A stretch of 60,742 nucleotides of DNA from Hymenobacter nitidus (GTDB taxonomy: Bacteria > Bacteroidota > Bacteroidia > Cytophagales > Hymenobacteraceae): positions 1-60,742 of the forward strand of contig NZ_JAJADQ010000017.1 of assembly GCF_020447315.1 (NCBI RefSeq). The letters run 5' to 3'. The notes under the pieces are model-generated. The model was given only the letters and a program-made list of their open reading frames with translations, made no database searches and had not been told where the DNA came from. The position numbers and the translations under genes are program-made. Shown piece by piece: positions 50,565 through 59,767 of the stretch. Position 1 is the first letter of the stretch, and every line of letters begins with the position of its first letter.

Positions 50565-53153
50565 CTACAGCTTCACAACGCGGGTGGACTCTTCGCCAAA
50601 CTGGCTGATGACACGGACGGCAATCTGCTGGCCGGGACGGGTGAGATTGATGGGACGGGAGCGGTAGCCGTATAGCTCGTCGAAGGCATCCTCGTCGAGC
50701 TCGATGCGGAGGGTGTGCTCGGCGCGCTTCTTAGTGCTGAGCTTGGCTAGGTCACTGATGCCGCGTTTCCACTTGTCGAACTCGTCTTGGTCGCCGCCGC
50801 AGAAGAAGACTTGCTGGACCACGAAGTTGGAGCCGTCGTAGTCGTCGTCGACCATCCAGTAAGCGATGTCGTTGATGTTGCGGGCTTTCACCTCGTCGCG
50901 GATGGGGTCGTAGAGGTCCATGCCGCGGACTTCGACGTGGACGGACTGGCCGGGCTGGGGCTTGGTGAGATCTTTGCCGTCGGCATCGACGAGGGCGACG
51001 TCAGGCTCGCCGATGGTGACGAAGGAGGCGGCTTTCTTATCGTTCTTAATGAGGCCAGCCTGCATGAGGTCGTCGTGCATGCGGACGATGTCGACACGGA
51101 ACTGGCCGAGGCTGGTGGACTGCTGGCCTCCCTGCACATCGGTATCGAACTGGAAGCCAAGAACGACAAGCCAGTCGGCATCGCCGCGCTGGCGGCACTC
51201 TTTAATGGAGCCGTTGAGGGCCTGGCGGCTCACCGCGCCGAACTTGGGACCGATGTGGATGTAGGCTTTGCGCTCACCGCCTTCGGCAACGTAGAAGCCT
51301 TCGGCGTGGAGGTATCCCTCGGAGGAGATGGCCTCGACGCGGCGGAAGGTTGCTCGCTCGGTGGCGTCGCCATTTTTTATGCCTGCGGAGCGCAGATGCT
51401 CGAAGATGCGCTCCTCGAACTGGTCGTCTGTATCGGCGGCTACAGCATCGCTGTTGGCAGCAGCAGGAGCTATGGGGTCAAGGCCTTGAAGTGTTTCGAC
51501 AGTAAAAGGTCCAGCAACGCGGACTTTCGTTTTGTCAACCTCGGGCTGGTCGTAAAGAGTTTCTGCTTCGGCTGGCTCATCGTTAGCGAGGCTCCTGAGT
51601 GTAATATGGGGGACTTTTTTGTAGACAAAACCTTGCCGAATATCGGACTCTGAAATTCGCTTATAGCACGGGAAGGTTGCTGTTGTAAGGCGAGTTTTAG
51701 CGATGTTAAGAGCAATTCGGGACGTATCAACTGTTATCCAACGCCTTCCCCATTGTTCAGCTAAATACGCTGTTGTACCGCTGCCGCAGGTAGGGTCAAC
51801 CACCAGGTCACCCGGGTCAGTAGTCATTAGCATGCACCGCTGAATTACTTTCGATGCAGTTTGAACAATGTAAACTTTATCATCAGTGAAACTACCAGTG
51901 CTTGTGTCATCCCAAATATTGCCAATTGGAGTGACTGGAAAGTCATCTGCGTATCTAACATATCTTAGTGTATTTCCAGAGACACCTAATCTATTTTTTT
52001 TTGCAAGATTTTCAAGCCCAGCAATTGAAGTTTTCCAATTTTGCTGTTTACCTGGGTCGAATACCTTACCATTATAAGTAAACGGGATAGACGTATTTGT
52101 TCTAAACCCTTGCGACACCAGGTTATCAAAAGCAAGAACCCTACTGCCATGAGGCAATTTTTCTTTACCACTTAATTCATCTTGGCTTATTCTCCTTCGA
52201 CTCCCATCATTCAATTCCAATAGATTGTAACCTGTCGGAAATCCTGACTTCTCTTTATAAGGCTGTCTGTACTTAACTACTTTGACATCCTTAGCATACC
52301 AGACAATATAGTCGCACACAGTTGCTAAAAGTTGGTCTGCCTGACCAGTTGTTGTACGAAAAGATATCAAAGAGCAGAAGTTTTCGCTTCCGAATACTTC
52401 ATCCATCAAATTACGCACAAGATGAATGTTCTCATCTGAAATCTGTACAAAACATGAGCCACTTTCAGCAAGAAGTTCTTTAGCCAATAGGAGCCGTTCA
52501 CGCAGGTAGGTAAGGTAGCTATGAATGCCTAATTCCCATGTGTCACGAAATGCTTTAATTTGCTCAGGCTCACCACTTATATTTTCGTCTTTTCCATCTT
52601 TAACCTCGCGATTATTTAAGCGCATTTGCCAATTAGAGCCATATTTGATACCATAGGGCGGGTCAAAATATACGCATTGCACAGTGCCAGCCATACCCTC
52701 GCGCTCAAGCAGCGAGGCCATTACTAACTCAGAGTCTCCCTGGATAAGACGGTTAGTCCAGCCATCAGGCGGCTGCTGATAGTATTCGCTAGCCTTGCTA
52801 AGCTCGTCGCGCTCCAGTGCATTGCCAAAGAGGTCATTCAGGGATAGCTGGCCCGAAGCGGAAGCGGCAGTGCGGTAGAGCCCTTTGATGAGGTTCTCAG
52901 GCACAATGTGCTCGTGGCGATAGAGGGAGCGAATATCAACGGAGAGACGCTCCTGGAGTCCATCCTTGGCGTATTTATTTAGCCAGAATAACTCTGGGTC
53001 TTGACCCCGCGTGGTGACGGGGTTGAGGGGGAGGTCGGTCTGCTGCTTATCCTTGACCTTGGCGTTACCGCGCTCGTAGCCGGCTTCCTCCTGGGAAGGA
53101 ATGTGGGCGCGGGTATCGGAGTGGGTGGTGGACTTGATGTAGGAATCAGACAT
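50565..53153 (-). CDS. mod: Type III-like DNA methyltransferase (Mod)
   Basis: 862 aa from the ATG at 53153. Motif IV DPPYGIKYGSNWQ (164-176) precedes the SAM motif VDPTCGSGTTAYLAEQWGRRWITVD (around 470), the order of beta-class N6-adenine methyltransferases. The N-terminus (ELFWLNKYAKDG) and the long C-terminal part (SDAVAADTDDQFEERIFEHLRSAGI, GPKFGAVSRQALNGSIKECRQRGDADWLVVLGFQFD, IAYWMVDDDYDGSNFVVQQVFFCGGDQDEFDKWKRGI) are typical of the large Mod paired with this Res type. It would methylate adenine to protect host DNA. It lies 97 bp after res, and its 3' end recurs as a fossil at 45303. Confidence 0.93.
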   Translation of the reverse strand: MSDSYIKSTTHSDTRAHIPSQEEAGYERGNAKVKDKQQTDLPLNPVTTRGQDPELFWLNKYAKDGLQERLSVDIRSLYRHEHIVPENLIKGLYRTAASASGQLSLNDLFGNALERDELSKASEYYQQPPDGWTNRLIQGDSELVMASLLEREGMAGTVQCVYFDPPYGIKYGSNWQMRLNNREVKDGKDENISGEPEQIKAFRDTWELGIHSYLTYLRERLLLAKELLAESGSCFVQISDENIHLVRNLMDEVFGSENFCSLISFRTTTGQADQLLATVCDYIVWYAKDVKVVKYRQPYKEKSGFPTGYNLLELNDGSRRRISQDELSGKEKLPHGSRVLAFDNLVSQGFRTNTSIPFTYNGKVFDPGKQQNWKTSIAGLENLAKKNRLGVSGNTLRYVRYADDFPVTPIGNIWDDTSTGSFTDDKVYIVQTASKVIQRCMLMTTDPGDLVVDPTCGSGTTAYLAEQWGRRWITVDTSRIALNIAKTRLTTATFPCYKRISESDIRQGFVYKKVPHITLRSLANDEPAEAETLYDQPEVDKTKVRVAGPFTVETLQGLDPIAPAAANSDAVAADTDDQFEERIFEHLRSAGIKNGDATERATFRRVEAISSEGYLHAEGFYVAEGGERKAYIHIGPKFGAVSRQALNGSIKECRQRGDADWLVVLGFQFDTDVQGGQQSTSLGQFRVDIVRMHDDLMQAGLIKNDKKAASFVTIGEPDVALVDADGKDLTKPQPGQSVHVEVRGMDLYDPIRDEVKARNINDIAYWMVDDDYDGSNFVVQQVFFCGGDQDEFDKWKRGISDLAKLSTKKRAEHTLRIELDEDAFDELYGYRSRPINLTRPGQQIAVRVISQFGEESTRVVKL

Positions 53154-53250
53154 AGTGGGTAGGACCTCATCCCTGCGGCTTAGCTTAAGAGAGCGAGCCT
53201 GCCAGTTGGCAGCGCTTTGGCGCGGGACGGTTGATGAAAGATTGGGGAGG

Positions 53251-56200
53251 CTAGAGAGAGATGGTGACGGAGTCGACGGTGCCGGCGTACTCAAACTCCA
53301 ACTCGTCGAGGGTGGCCCGCAGCTGCTGGCGGATGCCTCGGATGTCGTTGGCTACCTCGGCGAAGTGCCAGGGGTCGAGCCCAAGCTGGGCAGCGACGCT
53401 GTTGACGGCCGGTAGCCAGCGCTCCTGCACGTACCAGCGCTTGTCGTTCTTGGCTTCGGCGCTGCCGCTAATCTCGAGCACGATATTGACCCGCCGACCA
53501 TTGGGGAAGCGGCAGCGCACGATGAAGTCGGGAAAGTAGAGGCGCTGCTTGCCCTTGCTGACATAGGGGATGCTGAAGCCGAGGAAGTCGTTTTTGACGT
53601 AGGCCTCGACCTCGGGCATGTCTTCGATGCCCTCTAGCTCCTTGGCGGCGATGCCCTCCCAGTCGCTATCCATGACCACGAAATTGACGTGGCTCTTGGT
53701 GGTGGAGTACACGTCGCGGCTGGTGGCGCCGCGCACTCCGGCGGTAGAGCCGATGGCATCGTTGTAGCGGGAGAAGACCGGACGAATCTGGTCGGTGCTG
53801 CGGGGCTCGACGCGAATGCCGCGGCTGATGTGCTCGAGCACGGCTGCGTCGTCGTAGAACAGCAGCATGCCGGGGAAGGCGCCGCCGCGGCAAGTGACGC
53901 GGGTGCGCAGCCACTCTCCCACTGCCTCGCGCACGGGGCCGAACCAATAGGTACGCGGCTTGCCCTCGGAGTCGGCGAGGTAGCCAGCCAGCAGCAGGCG
54001 GGTGTAGTAGTACTCTAGCTGCTGCAGGCGCACGCTGCGGACGCTGTCGAGGTTAAGCTCCTGCTGGGTCTCGGTGAAGGCCGAGCTCATGCGAGTGCGG
54101 GTGGGCAGCCGGTCGCCTTCTACCACGAAGGGGTCAACGCTGGAGAAGTCGAAGCTCAGCACATCGCCGCCGGTCTCGAGGCGGTAGCCCTGCACCAGGG
54201 GGAAGCGAATCTCTAGCTCGGCCTGGCGGTCGGGCAGCGCGCGCACCTGGGTAAGCGGCTTGGGCGGCTCGGGAGGAGTAATAGCGCCTTTGCGAAAGAG
54301 CTTGAAGGGCACGCCGATGATGTGGGCGTATTCAGGCGGGAACTTGTACTCGACGATGCGGCGCTTGTCTTTGGTGGGCTGACCCTCCTTGTCGTAGCCG
54401 ACGAGGTTGTAGGACTGGCGACGCAGGGCGCGGCCGGCAACTTGCTCGCAGAGCAGCTGCGAGCCAAAGGCACGCAGGCCCATGATGTGGGTGACGGTGT
54501 TGGCATCCCACCCTTCAGTAAGCATGCTCACGCTGACCACGCAGCGAACGTGCGAGCCCAGGGCGCCGGTCTTGCCGACGGTGTTGACTACTTCGCGTAG
54601 CAGGTCGGCATCGGTCAGATTCTCGACTGAGCGGCCGGGGTGCATGATGCGGTAGTCCTGCTTGAAACGCTCAATTTCGGGACCGAATACGCGCTTAAAC
54701 TGCTCGTCGACCTGGTTGGAGCTATCGAGGGCGCTGGAGTCGATGATGAGCGTGGGCGGCTTCTGGCGGGGCAGGCGGGTGACCCGGTCGAAGTTGGTGA
54801 GCAGCTCGAAATGGCCCGGCTCGATGAAGGTCTCCCCTTCCGCGGTGGTGTTCTCGTAGCCGGCAATGTACTTAAACACCTCAGAGGAGACGTTGGTGTT
54901 GTTGCAGACCAGGATGAGCACGGGGGGCGTGGAGAAGAGGCCGCCGAGACGGTGAAACTCCTTCTCGTAGTGCTCATAGAACTGGTGCAGGGCCGTCTTA
55001 ACCAGCGTGGGTAGCTCGGGCTTGCCCTCTAGCTTCTGGGTGCGGGCACCCCGGCGCGGCAGCTCGTCTTTAACGTGGGCGTAGATGTCGCGCAGCTTGG
55101 CCTCGTGCAAGTCATGGGTGTCGTCGGACTCAGGCAGGTAGGGAATCTTGACTAGGCCGCTCTCAATGGCCTCGATGAGGCCAAAATCGGAGCATACCCA
55201 GCCGAAGAGGCTGTAGGGCGCGTAGCCCGAGCCGCTGAGGTAGTAGGGCGTAGCGGAGAGGTCGTAGACCTGCTGGAGCTTGAAGCGGCGACCAATCTCA
55301 ACTAGGCCGTTGTACCAGACCGCCGCGCGCTCGTTCTCCTGCTTGATGTCGGTGCCATCCTCAGCCTTGGCTTTCTTTGACTTGGGCAGGTAGCAGTGGT
55401 GGGCCTCGTCGTTGAGCACGAGCAGGCGGCTGCCGGCGCGAAAGCCGCTAAGCAGGCGACGAATGACCTGGCTGAAGTCTTCCTTGGCTTCGACCTTAAG
55501 GCCGGTGACGGGGTCTTTCTTGCCGTCGAAGGGGCTGCGCTTGTTTCCCTGCAGTTGCTTGGGCTCAAAAGCGTGGTAGTTGGTGAGGACCAGGCGGGCG
55601 TTGAGGCCAGCCAGGCGCAGGTGCAGGTGCGGTGGCACAAGGCCACGCTGGCGGTAGTAGTCCTTAGCGTCGGTGGCATTGTGGGCCTGGGTGTCGACGT
55701 AGAGTACGCCGAGGCGGTCACGGATGGTGACACCAGGCGTGACGAAGAGGAAGTAGTCGGCGAAGCGGGTGTCTTGGCGGTACTCCTGGCGGTTAAAGTA
55801 GTGGTAGAGGGTGAGCATGGCCATCACCACTGTCTTGCCGGTGCCGGTAGCCATCTTGAAGGCCAAGCGGGGCAGGTTGAAGTCGGTATTGTCGCTAACC
55901 TGCCAGGCGGCAGCTAGCTCGGCTAGCAGGCTGGTACCGCGGTTCTCGGCGCGGGAGGGAGCTACCTCATTGAGCCATACGGCCGTCTCGAGGGCTTCGC
56001 GCTGGGCGAAGAATAGCTGCTGGGTGACGAGGCGCTCGGGGTTCTCGAACCAAAAGGTGAGCAGCTCGCGGGTGACGCGGGTGGTGTGAGGGTAGCCGTC
56101 GGCGCGCCACTGGCCGACCTCCTTGCGGAGGCGGTTGATGAGGTGATCTTGGGTAGCGGGTAGGTCGGAAATATCGTAAAGCTCCTTCTGCTTGCCGACT

Positions 56201-56370
56201 TTCTTGGGAAGTACCTGGACGTCGGCGGTGTAGGGCCGGCGGCCGACTTTGATGACGCTGTAGTCGAGGCTGCCGTCGAGTGCGGTTTGGTAATACTTGC
56301 GCGGCTCGTCGTAGGGGTTGTTGAGGATTGGATTGTCGGCAGGCGCGGTAGAGATAGAGTCGATAGACAT
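53251..56370 (-). CDS. res: Type III-like restriction subunit (Res), helicase-nuclease
   Basis: 1039 aa from the ATG at 56370. Superfamily II helicase motifs: Walker A MATGTGKTVVMAML (173-186), TPGVTIRDRL, DEAH-type LVLNDEAHHCYLP, DLSATPYYL, and VVSVSMLTEGWDANTVTHIMGLRAFGSQLLCEQVAGRALRR. The C-terminal nuclease has YFPDFIVRCRFPNGRRVNIVLEISGSAEAKNDKRWYV: the PD and the Glu are there, but the expected EIKG reads EISG, so the catalytic Lys is missing or displaced. Res and Mod genes are adjacent, as usual. The family call is firm; nuclease activity is in doubt. Confidence 0.93.
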   Translation of the reverse strand: MSIDSISTAPADNPILNNPYDEPRKYYQTALDGSLDYSVIKVGRRPYTADVQVLPKKVGKQKELYDISDLPATQDHLINRLRKEVGQWRADGYPHTTRVTRELLTFWFENPERLVTQQLFFAQREALETAVWLNEVAPSRAENRGTSLLAELAAAWQVSDNTDFNLPRLAFKMATGTGKTVVMAMLTLYHYFNRQEYRQDTRFADYFLFVTPGVTIRDRLGVLYVDTQAHNATDAKDYYRQRGLVPPHLHLRLAGLNARLVLTNYHAFEPKQLQGNKRSPFDGKKDPVTGLKVEAKEDFSQVIRRLLSGFRAGSRLLVLNDEAHHCYLPKSKKAKAEDGTDIKQENERAAVWYNGLVEIGRRFKLQQVYDLSATPYYLSGSGYAPYSLFGWVCSDFGLIEAIESGLVKIPYLPESDDTHDLHEAKLRDIYAHVKDELPRRGARTQKLEGKPELPTLVKTALHQFYEHYEKEFHRLGGLFSTPPVLILVCNNTNVSSEVFKYIAGYENTTAEGETFIEPGHFELLTNFDRVTRLPRQKPPTLIIDSSALDSSNQVDEQFKRVFGPEIERFKQDYRIMHPGRSVENLTDADLLREVVNTVGKTGALGSHVRCVVSVSMLTEGWDANTVTHIMGLRAFGSQLLCEQVAGRALRRQSYNLVGYDKEGQPTKDKRRIVEYKFPPEYAHIIGVPFKLFRKGAITPPEPPKPLTQVRALPDRQAELEIRFPLVQGYRLETGGDVLSFDFSSVDPFVVEGDRLPTRTRMSSAFTETQQELNLDSVRSVRLQQLEYYYTRLLLAGYLADSEGKPRTYWFGPVREAVGEWLRTRVTCRGGAFPGMLLFYDDAAVLEHISRGIRVEPRSTDQIRPVFSRYNDAIGSTAGVRGATSRDVYSTTKSHVNFVVMDSDWEGIAAKELEGIEDMPEVEAYVKNDFLGFSIPYVSKGKQRLYFPDFIVRCRFPNGRRVNIVLEISGSAEAKNDKRWYVQERWLPAVNSVAAQLGLDPWHFAEVANDIRGIRQQLRATLDELEFEYAGTVDSVTISL

Positions 56371-56718
56371 GAAATTTAGCAGAAGCGAAAAAAGGGAAAG
56401 AAAGGTAGTGTATTCGTGATAGCAAGACAAGACTGCCAATATATAAACCTACATAGCCTTCCGAGTAATTAGGGAATAGAGGCGCAGCTATGCTAAGCTG
56501 TCTAAACCACACTCTTTGAAGCATCGGCAGGTATCTGGGACTCTACACAGCTACTTATAGCAATATATCAAGCATGTATAAACAACGTTATGCTTTTCCG
56601 CATGGCTACTTTGGATGAAGAGGCTAGCTTTGTCGAGATGCTGGGCTAATGCTTTAGCCAGTAAGGCAATCCAGATACTATTTTCCTGATCTACAGCTTA
56701 ATTGATCATCCACAGCTT
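56371..56718. other. 348-base intergenic region upstream of res
   Basis: A divergent promoter region between res (minus) and the small plus gene at 56719. It contains AT-rich stretches and several AATTAG/TAATTG pieces, but no clear TAnnTTTG box or palindrome. No gene seen. Confidence 0.45.
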
Positions 56719-57138
56719 ATGGATCGAAATAAAATTCTCTCTCTAGGGCACAGGTACCATCCGAAGCATTCTTTAATGCTTCCCTGTCACAAGGAGCATA
56801 AGGCGACGCCACATCTAGGCGGCAGAGTTATCAAGGATGACTCTGAAGATATGTGCGTGCTAGTGAAGTGCTGCTCTTGCAGTACTGAGTCACTCTTTTC
56901 TGCTGCCCACTTGCCAGAAGGCTATCGAGTCTATCAAGCTCGCATAACGGGGGAGGATGGATCTCACCTCCCCGATGAGCTGCGGCCTTTGCCATACCTT
57001 GAAGAGTCCTTTGGCATAGTAGCTAGCTCGCTTCAGGATGCCCACGAGCGAGCTGAATATGCACATTCACTAGCTTTCTCTGGCCACCGCGTAACGTACT
57101 ACATTGACGGGAGCCCACATTTTGATGATCGGTTCTGA
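56719..57138 (+). CDS. Small hypothetical protein
   Basis: 139 aa, the only plus-strand gene between 28.9 and 59.8 kb. It has a His/Cys-rich patch (YHPKHSLMLPCHKEHKATPHLGG, then LVKCCSCSTESLF) that may bind zinc, and a C-terminal half with LEESFGIVASSLQDAHERAEYAHSLAFSGHRVTYYID. It is convergent with the DUF4407 gene and shares the terminator at 57159-57197. Not recognised; it could be a small regulator of the island. Confidence 0.5.
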   Translation: MDRNKILSLGHRYHPKHSLMLPCHKEHKATPHLGGRVIKDDSEDMCVLVKCCSCSTESLFSAAHLPEGYRVYQARITGEDGSHLPDELRPLPYLEESFGIVASSLQDAHERAEYAHSLAFSGHRVTYYIDGSPHFDDRF

Positions 57139-57158
57139 TAGAAGCACATGTTAGGCTT

Positions 57159-57197
57159 AGATGGCTGTGGAAGAGCTACGATCTTCCACAGCCATCT
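57159..57197. terminator. Bidirectional terminator
   Basis: A perfect 16-bp stem (57159-57174 with 57182-57197) and 7-base loop between two convergent genes. The right arm includes the first two bases of the DUF4407 stop codon. Flanks lack long T-runs but the stem is very strong. Confidence 0.7.
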
Positions 57198-58395
57198 ATC
57201 CCAAAAGGGCCAGGTTTGCTGGTAATGTTGGTATAGCAGCCTGATCAGCTTGCTTGCGAAGCTTATCTAGCTCCCCGTTCTTCCACTGATCTATCATCAC
57301 CTGAGCTATCTCCAACTGGGCCTCATTTATCTGGGCAAGCAAGGCCTGATTGCCTTGTAGCTGAGTATGTACCGCTTGCTCATTCTCACCGAGATAAATC
57401 TGGATATTGCGGTTGACCTCCTCATTAAGCTGGGAGACAGCCTCAATCTCTCTGGCTTTCACCTTCTTCTCTATACTGTCCAGCTTAACATCATAGGGAC
57501 CCTCTGGCGTTAGCACCTTAACAAGTACTGGAGCAATCTCAATAACGATAAAGAGGAACATGATGGCTCGGCTTCCCCACTTCATGGTGTCTTTCTGTGT
57601 CAGCAGCCCTAGCGCATCGATTCGAGCCAGCAATCCATCAGGAGAGTGCCGCTTGCTCAGTTCTTTACTGATCTCATCCTCCATTCGCCTATCAAGGCCA
57701 CTCAGGGTTTCTTGCAGCTTATCAATGAGTGGAGAGCTTTGCTTATCCAACTCGGTAAACTCCTTATTCAACTGCTGGGCAGCGGTTTCCTCGCGACGAT
57801 AGGCCGGCCCATTGCCATAGTGGCTGCTGCCGCCTGTTCCGTTGAGCTCCTGGATAGCTCGTAATGCCTGATTATCGCTTCGTACGCGTAGGTCGTTGAG
57901 CTCCTTTGTAAGCTGATCGAGCCGGCTCACATATTGCTTTCGGGCCTCCTTATAGCGTAAGCGGATATTGTCTTCAAGCGACTTGCGCTCAACTTGGTCC
58001 ACATCGTGTAGCTTATTGTCGATCTCCTGCTGGAAGATGCGTAGCTCAAGCGGCTTGGACACAACCATCGCCAGAAAAACGGCTATCAGCAGCCGTGGGG
58101 CGGCTGACTGAAGAGCGGCGGCGAAGCCCTTGCCTTTACGAATAGTGGAAACGATGTAGCGGTCTAGGGAAAAGATGAACAGAGCCCAAACCAGCCCAAT
58201 CAGCAACACCCAATAGCTCTGGAATACATAGTATAGTGCAAATGAGGCTGATATCCACGCAAATAGAGCAGTAAAGAAAACTGCTGCCCCAACACCAACG
58301 AACTTAGAATGATCAGTTCGGCAGTCCGGGTCATGAAGGACGGTCAAGTCGGCACCGGCACATTGATGAAAGAAGTATGTAAAGCTATTTACCAT
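57196..58395 (-). CDS. DUF4407 membrane protein
   Basis: 399 aa. Four probable membrane helices: AAVFFTALFAWISASFALYYVF, YWVLLIGLVWALFIFSL (with DRYIVSTIRKG after it), LLIAVFLAMVVSKPLELRIF, and, after a long soluble region, AIMFLFIVIEIAPVLVKVL. The 190-residue loop between helices 3 and 4 is coiled coil (LDQLTKELNDLRVRSDNQ, LQETLSGLDRRMEDEISKEL) and the C-terminus is helical. This is DUF4407, often found with conflict-type genes. It starts inside the end of the phospholipase D gene (11-bp overlap), so they work as a pair. It may be the membrane anchor or pore of the effector. Confidence 0.9.
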   Translation of the reverse strand: MVNSFTYFFHQCAGADLTVLHDPDCRTDHSKFVGVGAAVFFTALFAWISASFALYYVFQSYWVLLIGLVWALFIFSLDRYIVSTIRKGKGFAAALQSAAPRLLIAVFLAMVVSKPLELRIFQQEIDNKLHDVDQVERKSLEDNIRLRYKEARKQYVSRLDQLTKELNDLRVRSDNQALRAIQELNGTGGSSHYGNGPAYRREETAAQQLNKEFTELDKQSSPLIDKLQETLSGLDRRMEDEISKELSKRHSPDGLLARIDALGLLTQKDTMKWGSRAIMFLFIVIEIAPVLVKVLTPEGPYDVKLDSIEKKVKAREIEAVSQLNEEVNRNIQIYLGENEQAVHTQLQGNQALLAQINEAQLEIAQVMIDQWKNGELDKLRKQADQAAIPTLPANLALLG

Positions 58396-59767
58396 ATAAG
58401 GTGCGAAAAGTGCTTAATAAGTGTGTTAGACGCCAGTCGTGCGCGAAATGCTGCTCTAGGCTGTTGAAGATGCGGGCTCTGGTGCGCTGCCAGTAGGAAG
58501 AAGATGAAGCAGGTCGCGGAGGCAGACGCAGATCGCCTGGTGAGGCTACACCAAGGCTAGCTGCCAGATTGCTGAGCGTTGGGGTGGTGGGCATCATCTC
58601 TGAGCGCAGCTCTGTTAAGGCGGGCAAGCGTAAGGCAGGTACCTTAGCTGATGTAAGATCTAGTCCGCTTGGTACTGAGGTTGTAGTATAGCGTAGCTCT
58701 GCCTGCAGGCGTATACCAATAGGCACAGGCACGTCCAGTCGCTTAAGCTGGGGCATTGATGCCACGAAGAGTGAAACCGCCTGCTCGCGTCGGCCTCCTA
58801 TTCCCAGCGCCGTTAGAGTATAGGTAGTGGATACTGATGGAGAGACTGTAACTGACCCCTCCAAGGGAAGCTCATCTAGTCCTACTGACGGGTGAATAAT
58901 AATCTGCTCAGCTTGACTTGTCTTCCAACTTAGCTGCACAGGAATAAGTCCTCCAACTGTGACGGGATGACTGAGCTCAAATCTTTCGATGACTGGTAGC
59001 CTAGCAGGCCTTAGAAGGACGCTGCTAGTGAGCCCTTCCCCCTCTGCAGTAAAGGCGAGCAGGGAGATACGCTGCTCTATCTGGGGAAAGTCAAAAGCTA
59101 GCTCTCCAGTAGAGGGCAGCGGAGTAGTCGAAGCTGCAAGCCCATCCAACTGTAAGTCTATGGCGCCAGCCGACTTCCAATGAAGCGAGATAGCTGTTCC
59201 TGGTGCAGCGACACTAACCGAAGCCCATAGATATAGCTCAGCAGGACTAGGATCAGCGCTATTGGCTGTATAGCTCTGCTCTGGCAATACTTGAGACAGA
59301 AATAAGCTACTGTGCAGCAACTCATGGAAAGTGTCTTGATATTGCCGGGCTAGGCGTTGATCGGCTCGAGTTACAAGTATATTCTCCTCATTCGAAGCAG
59401 CATTGCGCGTCCAATTGAAGGAGCCCGTAATAACCGTCTCGAAGTCAACTATACAGAACTTGTGATGAAGAAAGCCCACATCCAGGCTACGCTCAGGACC
59501 ATTGACAAGCACGGTAGCTCCTGCCTCTAGCAGTTGGAATAGCTGCAGAATATTTGCGCGCCTGGAAAAGTTAGTGTCAGAGCGAGAGATAATGATCTCA
59601 ACAACTACCGCTCGATCAGCAGCCTTACAAAGGGCATCTACTAAATCTGGATGTGTTAGCCAGGCTACTGCTAGCCTAATAGAGAATCTAGCTTTGAGCA
59701 CTTCCTCAACAAGCTGTGAGGCAATATCATCAAAGTAGGCCTGGGCCTGGATACCGGGATACGCCAC
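58385..59767 (-). CDS. Phospholipase D-like protein with Ig-like domains
   Basis: 460 aa, GTG start. A single HKD motif: HHKFCIVDFETVITGSFNWT (His102, Lys103, Asp108, Gly-Ser 115-116). The N-terminal part (KARFSIRLAVAWLTHPDLVDAL) is the usual PLD fold start. From about residue 170 there are Ig-like units, one near 265-340 (LSWKTSQAEQIIIHPSVGLDELPLEGSVTVSPSVSTTYTLTALG) very like those of the kinase at 38098. One HKD per chain means dimers for activity. The substrate may be lipid or nucleic acid. Operon with DUF4407; the shared domain links it to the TerY-P-like triad 15 kb away. Confidence 0.85.
   Translation of the reverse strand: MAYPGIQAQAYFDDIASQLVEEVLKARFSIRLAVAWLTHPDLVDALCKAADRAVVVEIIISRSDTNFSRRANILQLFQLLEAGATVLVNGPERSLDVGFLHHKFCIVDFETVITGSFNWTRNAASNEENILVTRADQRLARQYQDTFHELLHSSLFLSQVLPEQSYTANSADPSPAELYLWASVSVAAPGTAISLHWKSAGAIDLQLDGLAASTTPLPSTGELAFDFPQIEQRISLLAFTAEGEGLTSSVLLRPARLPVIERFELSHPVTVGGLIPVQLSWKTSQAEQIIIHPSVGLDELPLEGSVTVSPSVSTTYTLTALGIGGRREQAVSLFVASMPQLKRLDVPVPIGIRLQAELRYTTTSVPSGLDLTSAKVPALRLPALTELRSEMMPTTPTLSNLAASLGVASPGDLRLPPRPASSSSYWQRTRARIFNSLEQHFAHDWRLTHLLSTFRTLYGK

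Noticed and set aside
53155..56089. Long open frames on the plus strand opposite res and mod (for example near 55396-55917 and 50787-51653)
   Set aside because: They are antisense to firmly identified genes, rich in Val/Gly/Glu runs produced by GC-biased codons, and show no family pattern.
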